A stretch of 64,000 nt of DNA from Atrichornis clamosus (taxonomy: Eukaryota; Chordata; Aves; Passeriformes; Menuridae). The notes beneath the pieces are model-generated. The model was given only the letters and a program-made list of their open reading frames with translations, was not told where the DNA came from and did not search any database. A program made the position numbers and the translations under genes. Where the stretch lies: NCBI GenBank assembly GCA_013400975.1, contig WBMZ01012721.1, forward strand, positions 1 through 64,000, in the 5' to 3' direction. Numbering within the stretch: position 1 is the first letter of the stretch; every line of letters starts with the position of its first letter. Positions 49,501 to 59,308 of this stretch are shown here, in pieces.

Positions 49501-52500
49501 ATGTCCCAGCTCTAATTCTGAGCAATGTGAGCAAGGGAGCTACCAGTTGAGAACTGGGCTTTCTGCTTGCAGAGCTCAGGCTAGTAACTATACACCGAAG
49601 AGTGTGTTTGCAGGTTGGGATGGGATGGGGTGAGCTGGAATGTGGGGTGAAAGATTCCTTTAACTTTACCAAGACATCATCTACTACAGCTAAATAACAT
49701 CATGTATCTTGGAAGTGGATTTAAGTGAGCTCCTCAAAGCATTCTTGAGATGTAATTTTAAAAGTATTGGTGGGGAGTGTTAATCCTTCATAGCTTTTGC
49801 AGCATAGTTTGCAATCATTTTCCTACATGTCCCCTTTGTGATTCTTCTGCACAAGCAGAAGATGCTGGATTCATCTCTGGTGTGTTCAGGTTTTAATAAC
49901 AATAATTCAGTTGCTGACAGCAGGAAGTGGTTAAGTGAATCTCTAGGGTATTAGTGAGATTGTTGCTAGAATATGGTGTCCAGTACTGGTATCCTCCCTT
50001 TCAGAAACCTTTCAGGAAATTGGAAGGGCTTCAGAAAAGAAGGACAAGAATTGCTCATGGTCTGGAAAACATATTTCATTAGTGAGTGATTAAATAACTC
50101 TTAATTGCAAGAGACAAATGCATAAAAAGACACACTGGTTTCTTTCTGAAATGGAATGTGTTTGGGATAGAGGTGAGCATATTCTTTAAAGAGTGAGAAA
50201 AGTAACTAGTGGAAAAAATAACCAGGAATTGGGTAGAATTACCAGTCCTCTGAAACAGAGCTGTTTCTAGGAAAGGGACAGACTCCAGTCTGTGATAAAG
50301 GTTGTCAGTTTAGAAGATCTAGGGATGGGATTGTTGCACTGCCATGTAAACAGTGTTTACCTAGCTCTTTCAAACCCTGGGACATTGCAGCATACTTCTG
50401 AGCCTGTACTCCACAGCATTTACTTCTGATCCTAGAGCAAGTGTTTAGTTCCTGCTTTTAACCCCTCGCTGCTAGAAGGGTGAGTGACCCACAGCTAATT
50501 TTACATTGCAGTGACAGATCCCTTTGGTGACTATAAAGAACTCTTCTGACTACTGCATTCTCTATCAAAATACTTCTAGCAATAGGCAGACGAGAGAGCC
50601 TGTCCAACTGCAATGACTCTTTCTGGACAGTACAGCTATCTTTGCAGAGAACTGCTCAAGTGGATTCCTACATATTTCACAGTATCTGAGGAATAAAAGC
50701 TTTTGACATCACTACACCTTCCCATAGTGTTTTTCATTCTAGCATTTAGATTTGCTTGGGAATGCCAATTAAGCTTCTCAAATCACTTTGATAGACCTGA
50801 GGATATTAATTTTCTGTAGTTGGAGTAGGGCTGCTTCCTTGTGCAAGCAGTGTATTCTAGAGGGCAGCTCAGTGTCAACTTTTGTAACAGGTTTATACAC
50901 TTACAGCATTTATTAATACCCTGCACAGACTAATATAGGCATGATTCAAAATTCTCTCCAGGGTTTGAGTTACAACAACATTTTATTGTGCAAGAGAAAG
51001 AACCCAGCTCCAATTGCTCACTTTCTAAAGAGTTTACCTGAACTTACAGTAAATTGACCTGAATCCAGTTTGTATAGAGTCCAACCCAGCTCTCTGAATC
51101 CTTTCCTCCCCTCAGCAGTCCCACACGCCAACCTGAAAAGAAATTTACGTGGAAACTCCATAACCTGAGTTCACCCCTGGGTTATGAAAGCAAGGGCCTG
51201 ATTCAGGTCTCATAGCTATTATTCCCAACAACCAGCAGCACAAATGAAACCAGAATTTAGTTCAAACTCTGCATTCCTTCACTTGTAAAAGACTGAGCAC
51301 AAATTTTGTGCACAACTGCTGCAAACAAAAAGTGCAAAAGGAAGACAAAAGAAAAAATATTATAAATATTTATCTAAATGACAAAACTTTAGTGCAATTG
51401 GCTGATCATTCTTAATTCCTTTGGTATTCAGTAAAATAACACCATTCACGGTGACCTCTGTATTCCTGCAGATTTAGTATGTAATTCTGCAGGAATTCCA
51501 CACTTCAGCTTTTTGCCAGAGCACGAAGGCTCCCTACCATCAAGAAGCCAAGAATGTGGTCCCAGGGCTCAACTGTCAACTCTTGTTGCTTGGTGTTTGT
51601 TTATTTTAAATGACACCTTGTCATTACTGACCTGAAGTTCACAAGGGTCATCTCACGAGCTGTAGGACAATCACAAGCAGTTACTTAACTCTTTCCCCCT
51701 CAAAACTGAGATGCTGAGAAGCAAAGACTTTGGGAAGTGTGGGCAGATTTATTAAGTAAATGCAAGTCAGTAAACTCTTGGCATGCTCTGCCTCCTCCTC
51801 CTCCACATAACCTCTAATTAATAGAAAACCCAGAAGCAGGTGTCAGGGATAAGGGGAATCTTGGCACTTTTTCAGAACTGCACATGAAGCTCAGCCCTGT
51901 GACAGACATGGGATGTGGTCTGACTTGTCTGGCCTTGACTGCCTTCACTTGTTGCATTCTCCCTCTGGAGAGACAGGAACGGCTGCAGAGGCACCATATT
52001 ACTGAACTGACCCATTTGGGAGGGTGAGAAAGAGACACAAGTTTAAGGTACACAGTTAAACTGATAAAAACTTGATGCTTCCTGCTTGTCATAGCAAAAT
52101 AAATGTAGGGTACAGGGATTGTACTGAGCTCTAAGACACCGCAGATTTGGATGCAGAGCCTCAGTGTGGCACCCCTGCAGCAAGGTTCAGGTCCCCCTTG
52201 CAGACAGAAATGATGCAGTGCCTCTTTAACTCAGATAGGAAGAGCTGGCTGAAGCACATATGCTGAAGGGAAAGAACAAAACAGACCCTTAAATCTTCAA
52301 AACATTTGATCATGGGATGACTAATGCTGGTACTTGGCACGGTGTCCTCGCAGTTCTCTGTGCCCTTTTTGTTATTAGGCTCTTACAGAACATTTGCTGG
52401 TGGTGGGAAGCTGCCAACTCACCAGCACCCAAACCTCCTGCTCCCTGGTGAGTGTCACAGTGCTGGAAAACTTGTGTGGCTGCTTGGAGGTAAAAAAAAA

Positions 52501-55500
52501 AGTGCTTAATTTCCCAAGATATTTACATAATTTAAAAAGCCTTTTTGTTTAAAAATGAGATGTAGAAGTAACTTGGAGACATCAACAGTCCATCATGTAA
52601 ATAGGAACATAATCCTGTGCAGTGCTGTGCGTCTTCAACTCTCACTTCTGCTCCTGGGAGTATTGGAGGCTCCGTCTGTCACAAGATCATCACAGACAAA
52701 GGTTTTAGTGAGACTGGCTTAGTTCATTATGTAAATACAGGTTTGAGGGCCCAGTGTTGGGACCAGCCATTGTAGTCAAGCTGAAGATATGCAGCATTTT
52801 AAGGGAGACACACTACATGGTAGGAAGCTGAGCCTTGCATGTTTATGTGTCACCAGAGCTGTTGACTGCTAGATAGAGGAGTCTGCATGGGAGGAAAAGA
52901 GGAGGAGGAGGTGTTCTTGACTTTCTGGCTCCCACAGGTTCTTATTTAGATATCCCTCTCTCCACAGATGTTATATAGGGAGCATGGGCAACTCCTGAGG
53001 CAGCAGGCAGACTCAAGTTGAATGGTCCCAAGTCTCCTTATGAAAGTAGCTTAAGGTGACTTGTCTATATCTACTGAATCAACCTAGTGCCTTGGCTAAA
53101 TCACCCAAATTTATGAGCAGGAAATGAAGGTTTAACCCATGGGGTTGGTCATGCTGTTCCAATGACACCTATGCAGACATAAAAATGATGACAGATTTGT
53201 GACTACAGGGCTCCTGTACGTCATAAATTTGAAATTCATATTACATATCAGAGCAGCTTGATTTATGTTGTTGTGCTGAAGACCACATCACGCTTTCCGA
53301 TAGCAATCCCTCATTACTGGGGTTTAGGACTTGGCTGTACATTTTTTCTCCCTTGGCTAAAACATGGAATCCAGCCTGGGAAATATTTTTATTTCTTTTA
53401 CTCCCTTTTCCTAATTGCTTTTTTGGATCCCCATGATCTGGGATGGACATTGATAGCCCCAATGATTTGTCACAGCCAAAAGCCACACAGTGAGGGCCTT
53501 CAGGATAGGGATCAATGCAGGGTAATAACTGAACTGTAAAGATCCAGAAGGCCTGGGAACCAAATCCGTAGTTTATCCTAGCTCAGTCCTGTAGAGAGAG
53601 GGTTTCATCCTCTTTCTGTTCTCAAGCCTCTTGCTGCGGCTATGACCCACAAGACCTGCCAGCACTTTGTGTTGGCACCTTCTCTGCCCAGCCGTAAAGC
53701 AATCCCTGTGAAGGTGGGGAGATACAGTCTCTCTCTGTCACCTTAGGCTGCAGGCTGTGCACCTCTTCCTCCAGTCCTACCTCCAGCACAATGGCGAAGG
53801 TGTAGAACCTCTGGTAGTTCCTGGCTGGTTGTCTGCCATTTGGGCTGTGGAACCTAAGAGAAATTACAGCAGAGTAGGTGAGTGCCAGCATGTTGCATCT
53901 TCTATTGTAGCTGCCCCTGTAGCTGCCATTATATCATTGAAACTGGGTCATAATTTTAAAAAAAATATGTTCCTCCATGAAAGGGGAGGATCACACAACA
54001 CAAATTTTTGGCAAGGTAGGAGCACAGGGAGTCGTTAACAGGTCTGAGGTTTGCATTCCGGTTTCTCTGAGTTGTTCCTGTGCCCAAGTTAGCAGGCTCT
54101 GTCTTACAGGTACAATCATAAAGCCATGATTTGCTGTAGGGTTGCAGATGCCCTAGAGCTCACTGCTGCTCACTGACTCTCCTCCTGGCAGGATTGTCTC
54201 CATGCTGATCCCTGTGACCAGCCGCACCCGTGTCAAGCGTAGTGGCATCAGCCCCCTGCACTTAGCGGCTGAACGCAACAATGACGACATCCTGGAAGAG
54301 CTGATAGATGCTGGCTACGAGGTCAACACTGCCCTCTCCGATGAACGGTCCTGCCTTTACGAGGACAGACGCACCACCCCCCTCTATTTTGCTGTTTTTA
54401 ACAACAATATCTACGCCACAGAGCTCCTGCTGCAAGCCGGAGCCAACCCCAATGTTGACCTCATTAACCCATTACTCATCTCCATCCGCCATGGCTGCCT
54501 GAAGACCATGAAACTGCTTCTTGACCATGGAGCAAACATTGATGCCTATATATCAAGTCATCCCACCACATTTCCAGCTACCATCATGTTTTCAATGAAG
54601 TACCTGTCCGTGCTGAAGTATCTCCTGGATCTGGGCTGTGACGCAAGTTCCTGTTTCGAGTGTCAGTATGGGAATGGCCCACACCCTGCTTTAAATTACA
54701 GGCGAGAAAGACTTAATGATCCTCAGCTGACCAGGGAGCCAACCGTAGTACAGGTAAGCACTGCCTAATCTACCTACAGGACTTCTGAAGATGCCTCCGA
54801 CCCATGGATCTTGACAACTTTAGTGTATTTTCAATTCCAACTTTTTGTGAGAGAAGATGCCATTATCCTTCCCTTATTTACAGCAAAAAGGCTCCATATG
54901 AGTCTGTAAATATTCCAAGTTTGCATTCAATTACATCAGGAAAGTAGACAACAGCCTCTGTGGACATAGCTTGAATTTACGGTGAATTATAGCCATCTTG
55001 ACCACCTTACACAGTTCTACAATTTTCTTTTCCTCTGGACCGGAGGTGCCAGGAGTGAGACGTATTTTCCTGCCAGACATATGGGTGGTAGCATATGGGT
55101 TGTAGAAACTTGCTTTTTTTATTTGCCCTGCAAGGTTTGTTTTGTCTGATACAGAATGTTAGCTACTGGTTACACTAAAATGTCTAGTGCTTCACTTTAT
55201 GAGAGTAAACAAGTGAATATAAATAGCTGCAATTTCTGAGTCTACTGGATAAGCAGTCATGGAGAGAAAGCATAAATTATTACATTAACTATATGACTGG
55301 ATTATATTTGAAGTTTTCTCGAGAGATTATGAGATTTAGTTGGAACTGGACTCTCAATCCCTTAAAGGACTTTGCAGAATCTCAGATAGTTTTCTTCTGA
55401 CTTCTGCATGTTCTCTCCTTCCAATATATCTCAACACCTGACCCTCCAACCAAAACTTGCTGTCCTTCAACATGCTACGCAAAAAAGAAACCTCAGCATG

Positions 55501-58500
55501 GCAGTCTTTCTATTCTGCAAAGAATTGGAGAATACATAAATCAGCTTCTATCTACTCTAAGTGTAGCTTTGAGGGATTCAGAAGAATCCCAAAGACATAG
55601 TTACCAATAAATGTCCTTCGGTAGTAGAAAGAATAAAGGAAAACATTAAAAGATCCTAGAAAATCTTGACCTTGTTATCAATTCTGTTTTCCAAAAGACT
55701 TTACTCTCCAGTAACATGTCTCTGGAAAACAAACAAACAAATCTTATACAGAGGATTATAAGAGTCCATCACAATAACCTTTTATCCTAAACAGAGCTGA
55801 CTGTTCCCTCAGAGTGTTTCTCACAGCAAAATTCCTCCAGGATACCACATTTTTTGTCAAAGGGAAATTAATAAAATACACCATCTCTAGTTCTTGATCT
55901 GTGATATGGTAGTATGTTGAGTGAACAGAGATAGAATCACAAGACAAGGAGAGAGGGTTTGTCTGTAGCCCTCTGTGGTGTAGTCACTCAAAGCAAGTTC
56001 TCTCTGGATCTCACCTAAAACTATTGCCTAACAAAATATTAGGTCATTCACAAGCAGTCATTGCCTCAAAGGCCAGACCACATGAGGCAGGGTAGCAAGA
56101 GCTGGAAAAGATTTTATCTGTGCCTAGGGAGAGAGCTGTGAGGGACAAATGCATACAGAAAAAAGAGCAATCCCTTCCCTCTAATATTGTTTTAAATTTG
56201 CTTTTACTGCTAGGATTTTGGCTAAGTGAGGCTTGTATGGTGTAGCTTCATGATATACAGTTATGATATGGTTTATATTCTGAAATACAGAGGATCTTAT
56301 GAAACTATAGCCTTCTCTACACAAAGGACATGCATTTTCTCTTTTCTTGTATAAGATTACATAAGGATAATAAATCTGAATTATTAGTTTTTATAAAGAC
56401 TATGAACTAATGTAAGTGAATTTGGAAAATGCATAAGTCATCACTGGTGCTATGGAATGAATGTGTCCTGGAGAAAATGAACACAGAAAAATGGTTGCTG
56501 CCTCCCTCCATGTTTCCAGAATTTCTGTCAATCCCAGGAAGGTGGGGACAGCAGCACCGAACTGCCACGAGAGGGCATTCGGGTTTATTGCTGAGATCAC
56601 AGACTCAGAACCACCTTGTCCCTGAGTCAATCCCACTGCCTGCAGTTGCAGGTTTGCATTATTTTTCTTCACTTTGCTGTGCTTATTTTCCTGCAATGTT
56701 TTTTAAAACATGTTATTCCAGAAAATGTTATGGTAAACTGGGCTTGTGAATAGGGAAGAGAAAAAAAGGCAGGCAAGGTCTGTAGCGGAGACAAGAAGAG
56801 AGCATGTAAGATCTAGTGTTTTATTGCCCTACACATCTTCACTTAAACTCTAAAGCAGTTACTGCTTGGAGGTGGCAGTGCAGATGCCATATGCACTGGA
56901 GAATGACAGCCAGATCTACTAAACTGAATTTCCTATAAGCAGCCCAGGTAGGAAACTGTGGGTTGTCCACTGCGATCCTTCTGACATTACTGTCACTAGT
57001 TGTCTTGGGAAACACTACACAGTGATGTCAGTGAAAAATAATTCAGAAGTCTAGTAAACACCTCTGTGAGTGCTCTCACCTTGAATAAAATAGCATTATT
57101 TCATGCAGCTCACTTCTTTACTAGGTGAGCTAATATAATTTTACTTCTGAATAAGAATATCCACACAAGAGTTTAATGATTTTGAGTTAGGACTCATGCA
57201 CATATAATCAAATCTGATGTATTTGCAGGAGCTTAAACTGAAAAGTTTTAAGCTGATGCATTTTCTTTCCTGTGTGCTGTGGGCTTGGAGGGTATTTGCA
57301 GACAGTCTCAGTGACTAAGCTGATGGATGGTGCGTGAGCCGCCATCAATCAGTAGGGTTCAGCCATGTGCCTGAGTTCTTATCCACACAGCATGATTTAA
57401 TTCATGCTGAACTTCCTGACTGCTCACATGCAGATACATCCACAGAAATCTTCATCGTCTGCAGAACCCTAGGAGAGACAGATGATGCTGACTGGAATAA
57501 CACATATATTTAGATTAAAGTGGGCTGAAAAGTCACTACTTTTTTGAAATGAAACTGCTTGAAGTCAGATCCTTAAGCCTATTCTTCAGGATCTCCATAA
57601 GCAGCCCTCCATGCAATGGCACTGTGTACTCTGCAGCTTGCACTGGGGACAACAGAAAATTTGCCTGATCCTGGACTATGGAAGATGCCTCTCTACTAAG
57701 CCCATGAGAGTTCCCCCATAAGTGAGTAAAACTGCCTGGGATTCATCTGTGCAGATTTCTCTAGACTTGTTTCTAGTAAGGTGCTTGGTCCCCCGAAGCT
57801 GCAGATACTAGTAGGTTCACAAGAAGCAGGAGGTGCTGCACTCTGCTGAATCTCCCTTTCCCTGAGATTCCTTTGTGCACAGTTGCCCCACAGAGCCCCT
57901 CACAAGAAGGGAAAGAACACAGCATGCTAACTCACAGTGCCCTAGGCTGCATGGACCTTTCAGCAGCCACTGACTGGCTTGGGGCAGAGTTCCTCTGCTC
58001 TTGCATCTCTGTGGAAGTAGGACCTTAGGACTTGTAAACTAATCAGCATTCTTCCATGCTCCAGAGCTAAGACATCATCGGGTATTTGTGTCATCCTATG
58101 GTTGCAAAGAGAGTGTTCTACCCTCAGATGAAAAAGAATAGGCTTCAGCTGAAGTTTTCTGAAGGGAAACTGGTGATTGCCCTCACAGCTGATAGAAGGG
58201 TGGGACCATCAAGGTTGTCAGGGCTATTGCTAGCTATTGTTGCTGTTTCCGTAAGTGCATTTCTGTTCCACTCACAGTAGTCAATCTGTTTTTCCTTTAA
58301 GTTTTGTGAAATGGTGTCTACTCCAGAGATAAGTCGCTGGGCTGGGCCGATCATCGATGTTCTTCTGGATTATGTGGGTAACGTGCAGCTCTGTTCCCGG
58401 CTCAAGGAGCATATTGACAGCTATGAGGACTGGGCTGTCATTAAAGAAAAAGCAGGTATGGTCTCCGAGGAGAGAATCTGGCACAACTAGTCCCACTGCT

Positions 58501-59308
58501 GATTCCAAACCTCAGTCACCATCTCCTCTTAGTATTCATCCCATAAACTTGAAAGGATTTGCTTACTGTGACTGGTATGAGGCTCTAGAAATTTCTGGGG
58601 TGTCACTGGCTCTGTGGTGTGAAATGTACACCAGCCATGGATCTGACCCATTGGGAATGAGCACTGCAGTGCAGAAAGGCTAATTTGGATGTACCTGGGG
58701 TGCAGTCAGATCAGAACGGGTGGGCAGCATGATCATGTCCACAGCAGCCTAGCAGGCACCAGTGGTTTCTAAAGCCTTTATTAATAGTCTACTCTCCTAA
58801 ATATCCTTTCCCTCAGGATAAAAAAGGTCTTTCAGAGATATTGTTGGAATTAGTTTTCTGGCACCAAGCTAAATTTGGTACCTATTGCATTTATTTTCAG
58901 TGGGAAAGCTGAATAGTTTGAAGTTGCTTTTTTAAATCCTTCTAGAAAGTCCACTGTTATAGCTGAGATGGGTACAGCACCCCATCCTCCAGCCTCACTT
59001 CCTTCCCCATGTCATGCCTCAGAAAAGATGATCTGCCAGCAATCCCAGACACATTATCCCTTCATCCCTTCCTTCTCCCATTTTCCTCTTGACGCTGTCC
59101 TGGCCAAACTGAGCTGTCCCTCTCAGGTTAAAACCTCTTCTGCTCACGTTTCTGACCTGCCTGTCTTTCAGAACCTCCACGACCTCTTTCCCATCTTTGC
59201 CGCATCAAGGTACGGCGCCTGGTTGGAAGAAACCGCATTAAACTCCTGGACACCTTGCCTCTCCCAGACAGACTGATCCGGTACTTACAGCACGATTACA
59301 CACAATGA
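37329..59308 (+). CDS. ASB2: ASB2 isoform beta: ankyrin repeat and SOCS box protein 2
   Basis: This is the substrate-receptor subunit of a Cullin-5/elongin B-C/Rbx E3 ubiquitin ligase. In mammals the beta form is muscle-enriched and directs filamin B degradation. The coding sequence joins 37329-37573, 39432-39536, 43835-44001, 44652-44807, 46772-47017, 49257-49428, 54192-54753, 58302-58455 and 59172-59308. All introns are GT-AG and the frame is open for 647 residues, against about 635 in human. Layout: UIM at residues 26-42 (SEDELIKMAIQQSLEED, with the expected Ala33 and Ser37), a variable linker to about 117, twelve ankyrin repeats to about 545, and a SOCS box from about 596. The start has A at -3 and G at +4. 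No frameshift or premature stop was found. Tissue and substrate statements are from mammalian ASB2, not from this sequence. Confidence 0.93.
37528..37878. repeat. 54-bp tandem repeat spanning the exon/intron boundary, multiplying the splice donor
   Basis: The unit is 46 bp of exon end plus 8 bp of intron (gtaagcga). The GT donors fall at 37574, 37628, 37682, 37754, 37808 and 37862. Spacing is exactly 54 bp wherever there is no gap. Every visible copy has the same CAG|GTAAGC context. Units differ at only a couple of positions (a C/T after gcgccag; a C/A in the C-run). The last copy decays at about 37878. At least six donors are present; the true number is hidden by the N gap. Confidence 0.97.
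37697..37734. other. Assembly gap (38 N) inside the tandem array
   Basis: A run of 38 N interrupts the repeat after 15 bases of one unit and resumes 19 bases before the end of another. A perfect 54-bp periodicity would need 20 or 74 unknown bases, so 38 is not the true length and the array size is unresolved. Confidence 0.97.
39093..39184. promoter_or_regulatory. Cluster of transcription-factor-like motifs upstream of ASB2 alpha
   Basis: Within 92 bp I see TGACCC (39093-39098, reverse of GGGTCA), CACGTG (39098-39103, E-box), an inverted pair AGGTGA(6 nt)TCACCT (39117-39134, nuclear-receptor half-site-like), TTCCTG directly followed by TGTGGT (39154-39165, ETS plus RUNX-like), and ACCACA (39179-39184, RUNX-like on the other strand). 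The cluster lies 185-280 bp upstream of the alpha ATG. Mammalian ASB2 alpha is a haematopoietic, retinoic-acid-responsive gene, so these motifs fit, but short motifs also occur by chance. Confidence 0.4.
39344..39373 (+). CDS. Possible 9-codon upstream ORF overlapping the alpha start
   Basis: An ATG at 39344 opens MCVSASASA and stops at TGA 39371-39373, so the stop shares two bases with the alpha ATG (ATGA). The context is weak (T at -3, T at +4), so leaky scanning should let most ribosomes reach the alpha start. It matters only if the alpha leader begins upstream of 39344, which is not known. Confidence 0.35.
   Translation: MCVSASASA
39370..39536 (+). CDS. ASB2: ASB2 exon 2: alpha start and shared linker
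   Basis: Translation from ATG 39370 gives the alpha N-terminus, then continues without a break into the shared linker, ending YDSSLFSTSQS(V). The donor is TCCGT|GTAAGT (phase 2). The beta transcript enters at 39432, after the CACTCCAG acceptor; the AG of the beta exon plus A re-forms the same Arg codon (AGA) that alpha reads through, so both isoforms share the frame from there. The N-terminal part and the SSLF-TSQ motif match human ASB2. The linker between them (LAAQQTGRAQPSSSG...) does not, as expected for a fast-evolving spacer. Confidence 0.92.
39370..59308 (+). CDS. ASB2: ASB2 isoform alpha: ankyrin repeat and SOCS box protein 2
   Basis: This shorter form replaces the UIM with an N-terminus beginning MTCFSYSEYFSLFHSC, close to human ASB2 alpha (MTRFSYAEYFSLFHSC as I recall it). 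The coding sequence joins 39370-39536 to the same exons 3-9, giving 586 residues against 587 in human. Mammalian ASB2 alpha is haematopoietic, retinoic-acid-inducible and degrades filamins A and B. Residues ~59-484 hold the ankyrin repeats (for example the PLHEAA, TALHEAV, PLHIAA and PLHLAA cores). Residues ~535-586 are the SOCS box, with BC-box core LSHLC (Leu547, Cys551) and Cul5-box LPLP (570-573). The ATG has A at -3. A separate promoter between 37.9 and 39.37 kb is inferred. Confidence 0.92.
39537..43834. other. ASB2: ASB2 intron 2
   Basis: A 4.3-kb intron with no recognisable repeat or nested gene. The sequence around 42680-43030 is somewhat GC-rich and open in frames on both strands, which I treat as compositional. 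Confidence 0.7.
43835..44001 (+). CDS. ASB2: ASB2 exon 3 (ankyrin repeats 1-2)
   Basis: Acceptor TTTTAAAG|A and donor AAAAAG|GTCAGT; 167 nt. The preceding GT plus A makes Val56 (alpha numbering), followed by ELDPVVAAIKDGDEKAV and the ankyrin core NKDGWIPLHEAAYYGQVGCL. The alternative AG two bases downstream would put a stop in frame, which fixes the acceptor. This matches human ASB2 (PADPLIKAIKDGDEEAL; NKEGWLPLHEAAYYGQVGCL). Confidence 0.95.
44002..44651. other. ASB2: ASB2 intron 3
   Basis: A 650-bp intron. Nothing else is recognised in it. Confidence 0.85.
44652..44807 (+). CDS. ASB2: ASB2 exon 4 (ankyrin repeat 3)
   Basis: Acceptor TTCCCAG|CG and donor CAAAG|GTGAGT; 156 nt, phase 1 in and out. 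It encodes (A)YPGTIDQRTLNEETALYLATSRGNLDCLLTLLQAGAEPDISNKARETPLYK (positions 112-163 in alpha), nearly identical to human in YPGTIDQRTL and QAGAEPDISNK. It is GC-rich compared with exons 3 and 6. The - strand frame at 44561-44986 is its shadow. Confidence 0.95.
44808..46771. other. ASB2: ASB2 intron 4, with a short TRT-type microsatellite
   Basis: A 1.96-kb intron. At 45601-45658 there is an imperfect (GTA/GTG/ATA)n microsatellite. No exon or gene is recognised in the rest. Confidence 0.8.
45601..45658. repeat. Imperfect trinucleotide microsatellite (GTA/AAT)
   Basis: GTAGTAGTAGTA passes into AATAATAAT-type units over about 58 bp. It is intronic simple sequence. Confidence 0.85.
46772..47017 (+). 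CDS. ASB2: ASB2 exon 5 (ankyrin repeats 4-6)
   Basis: Acceptor CCAAAACAG|CT and donor GATGTG|GTGAGT; 246 nt, phase 1 in and out. Residues 164-246 (alpha) begin ACERKNAEAARLLVQYNADT and include NHRCNRGWTALHEAVSRNDL and NAYGITSLFVAAESGQLEAL, matching human ASB2 almost throughout. Three ankyrin cores are visible: TPLYKACERK (split across the junction), TALHEAVSRN and TSLFVAAESG. Confidence 0.96.
47018..49256. other. ASB2: ASB2 intron 5, AT-rich with a CR1 remnant
   Basis: A 2.24-kb intron. AT-rich low-complexity DNA (48718-48820) leads into a short antisense CR1 remnant. Nothing else is recognised. Confidence 0.75.
48822..48882 (-). mobile_element. Short CR1 3'-end remnant (antisense)
   Basis: 'cataggattttggag' followed by 'gataatctagtccaaactcc' and tgctcagga resembles the reverse complement of a CR1 3' terminus. 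It is only about 60 bp and diverged. Confidence 0.5.
49257..49428 (+). CDS. ASB2: ASB2 exon 6 (ankyrin repeats 7-8)
   Basis: Acceptor CTTCCTAG|GT and donor TGCGA|GTAAGT; 172 nt, ending in phase 2. It encodes (G)ADINTQASDNASALYEACKN, GHVPIVEFLLSQGADANKAN and KDGLLPLHIAAKKGIC (residues 246-302 alpha). These match human closely except at the end, where KKGNYR in human is KKGICE here. Two ankyrin cores are visible (SALYEACKNG and LPLHIAAKKG). Confidence 0.95.
49429..54191. other. ASB2: ASB2 intron 6
   Basis: A 4.76-kb intron. A probable ancient CR1-type LINE remnant lies near 49945-50100. No nested gene is recognised. Confidence 0.75.
49945..50100 (+). mobile_element. Probable ancient CR1-type LINE remnant
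   Basis: 'gttgctagaatatggtgtcc' ... 'tggaagggcttcagaaaaga' ... 'acaagaattgctcatggtc' follows the order of motifs in old amniote CR1 elements (gctggaatactgtgtccag, then a ggttcagagaa-type motif, then an agaatgat-type motif). It is highly diverged and its limits are uncertain. Confidence 0.45.
54192..54753 (+). CDS. ASB2: ASB2 exon 7 (ankyrin repeats 9-12)
   Basis: The largest coding exon: acceptor CTGGCAG|G, donor GTACAG|GTAAGC, 562 nt, ending in phase 0. The G completes Glu303 (alpha), then IVSMLIPVTSRTRVKRSGIS PLHLAAERN begins repeat 9. TTPLYFAVFNNNIYATELLL, INPLLISIRHGCLKTMKLLL and DHGANIDAYISSHPTTFPAT IMFSMK mark repeats 10-12. It ends with YGNGPHPALNYRRERLNDP and PTVVQ. Identity to human is high up to the CFECQYGNGPHP segment. 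The following stretch, before TVVQ, is less conserved. Confidence 0.96.
54754..58301. other. ASB2: ASB2 intron 7
   Basis: A 3.55-kb intron with a short (CAAA)n run at 55730-55741. No recognisable mobile element or exon. Confidence 0.75.
58302..58455 (+). CDS. ASB2: ASB2 exon 8 (pre-SOCS region)
   Basis: Acceptor CCTTTAAG|TT and donor AGCAG|GTATGG; 154 nt. Residues 491-541 (alpha) read FCEMVSTPEISRWAGPIIDV, LLDYVGNVQLCSRLKEHIDS and YEDWAVIKEKA, almost identical to human ASB2. This helical segment links the last ankyrin repeat to the SOCS box. Confidence 0.96.
58456..59171. other. ASB2: ASB2 intron 8
   Basis: A 716-bp intron. Nothing else is recognised. Confidence 0.85.
59172..59308 (+). CDS. 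ASB2: ASB2 exon 9 (SOCS box, stop codon)
   Basis: Acceptor CTTTCAG|AA; the preceding G makes Glu542 (alpha). It encodes EPPRPLSHLCRIKVRRLVGR then NRIKLLDTLPLPDRLIRYLQ and HDYTQ, stopping at TGA 59306-59308. The BC-box core (L547...C551) should bind elongin C and the LPLP motif (570-573) should recruit Cullin 5, as in the family. Human has ARKAIGKY-like residues where this has RRLVGRN, and KYENTQ where this has QHDYTQ. Confidence 0.96.
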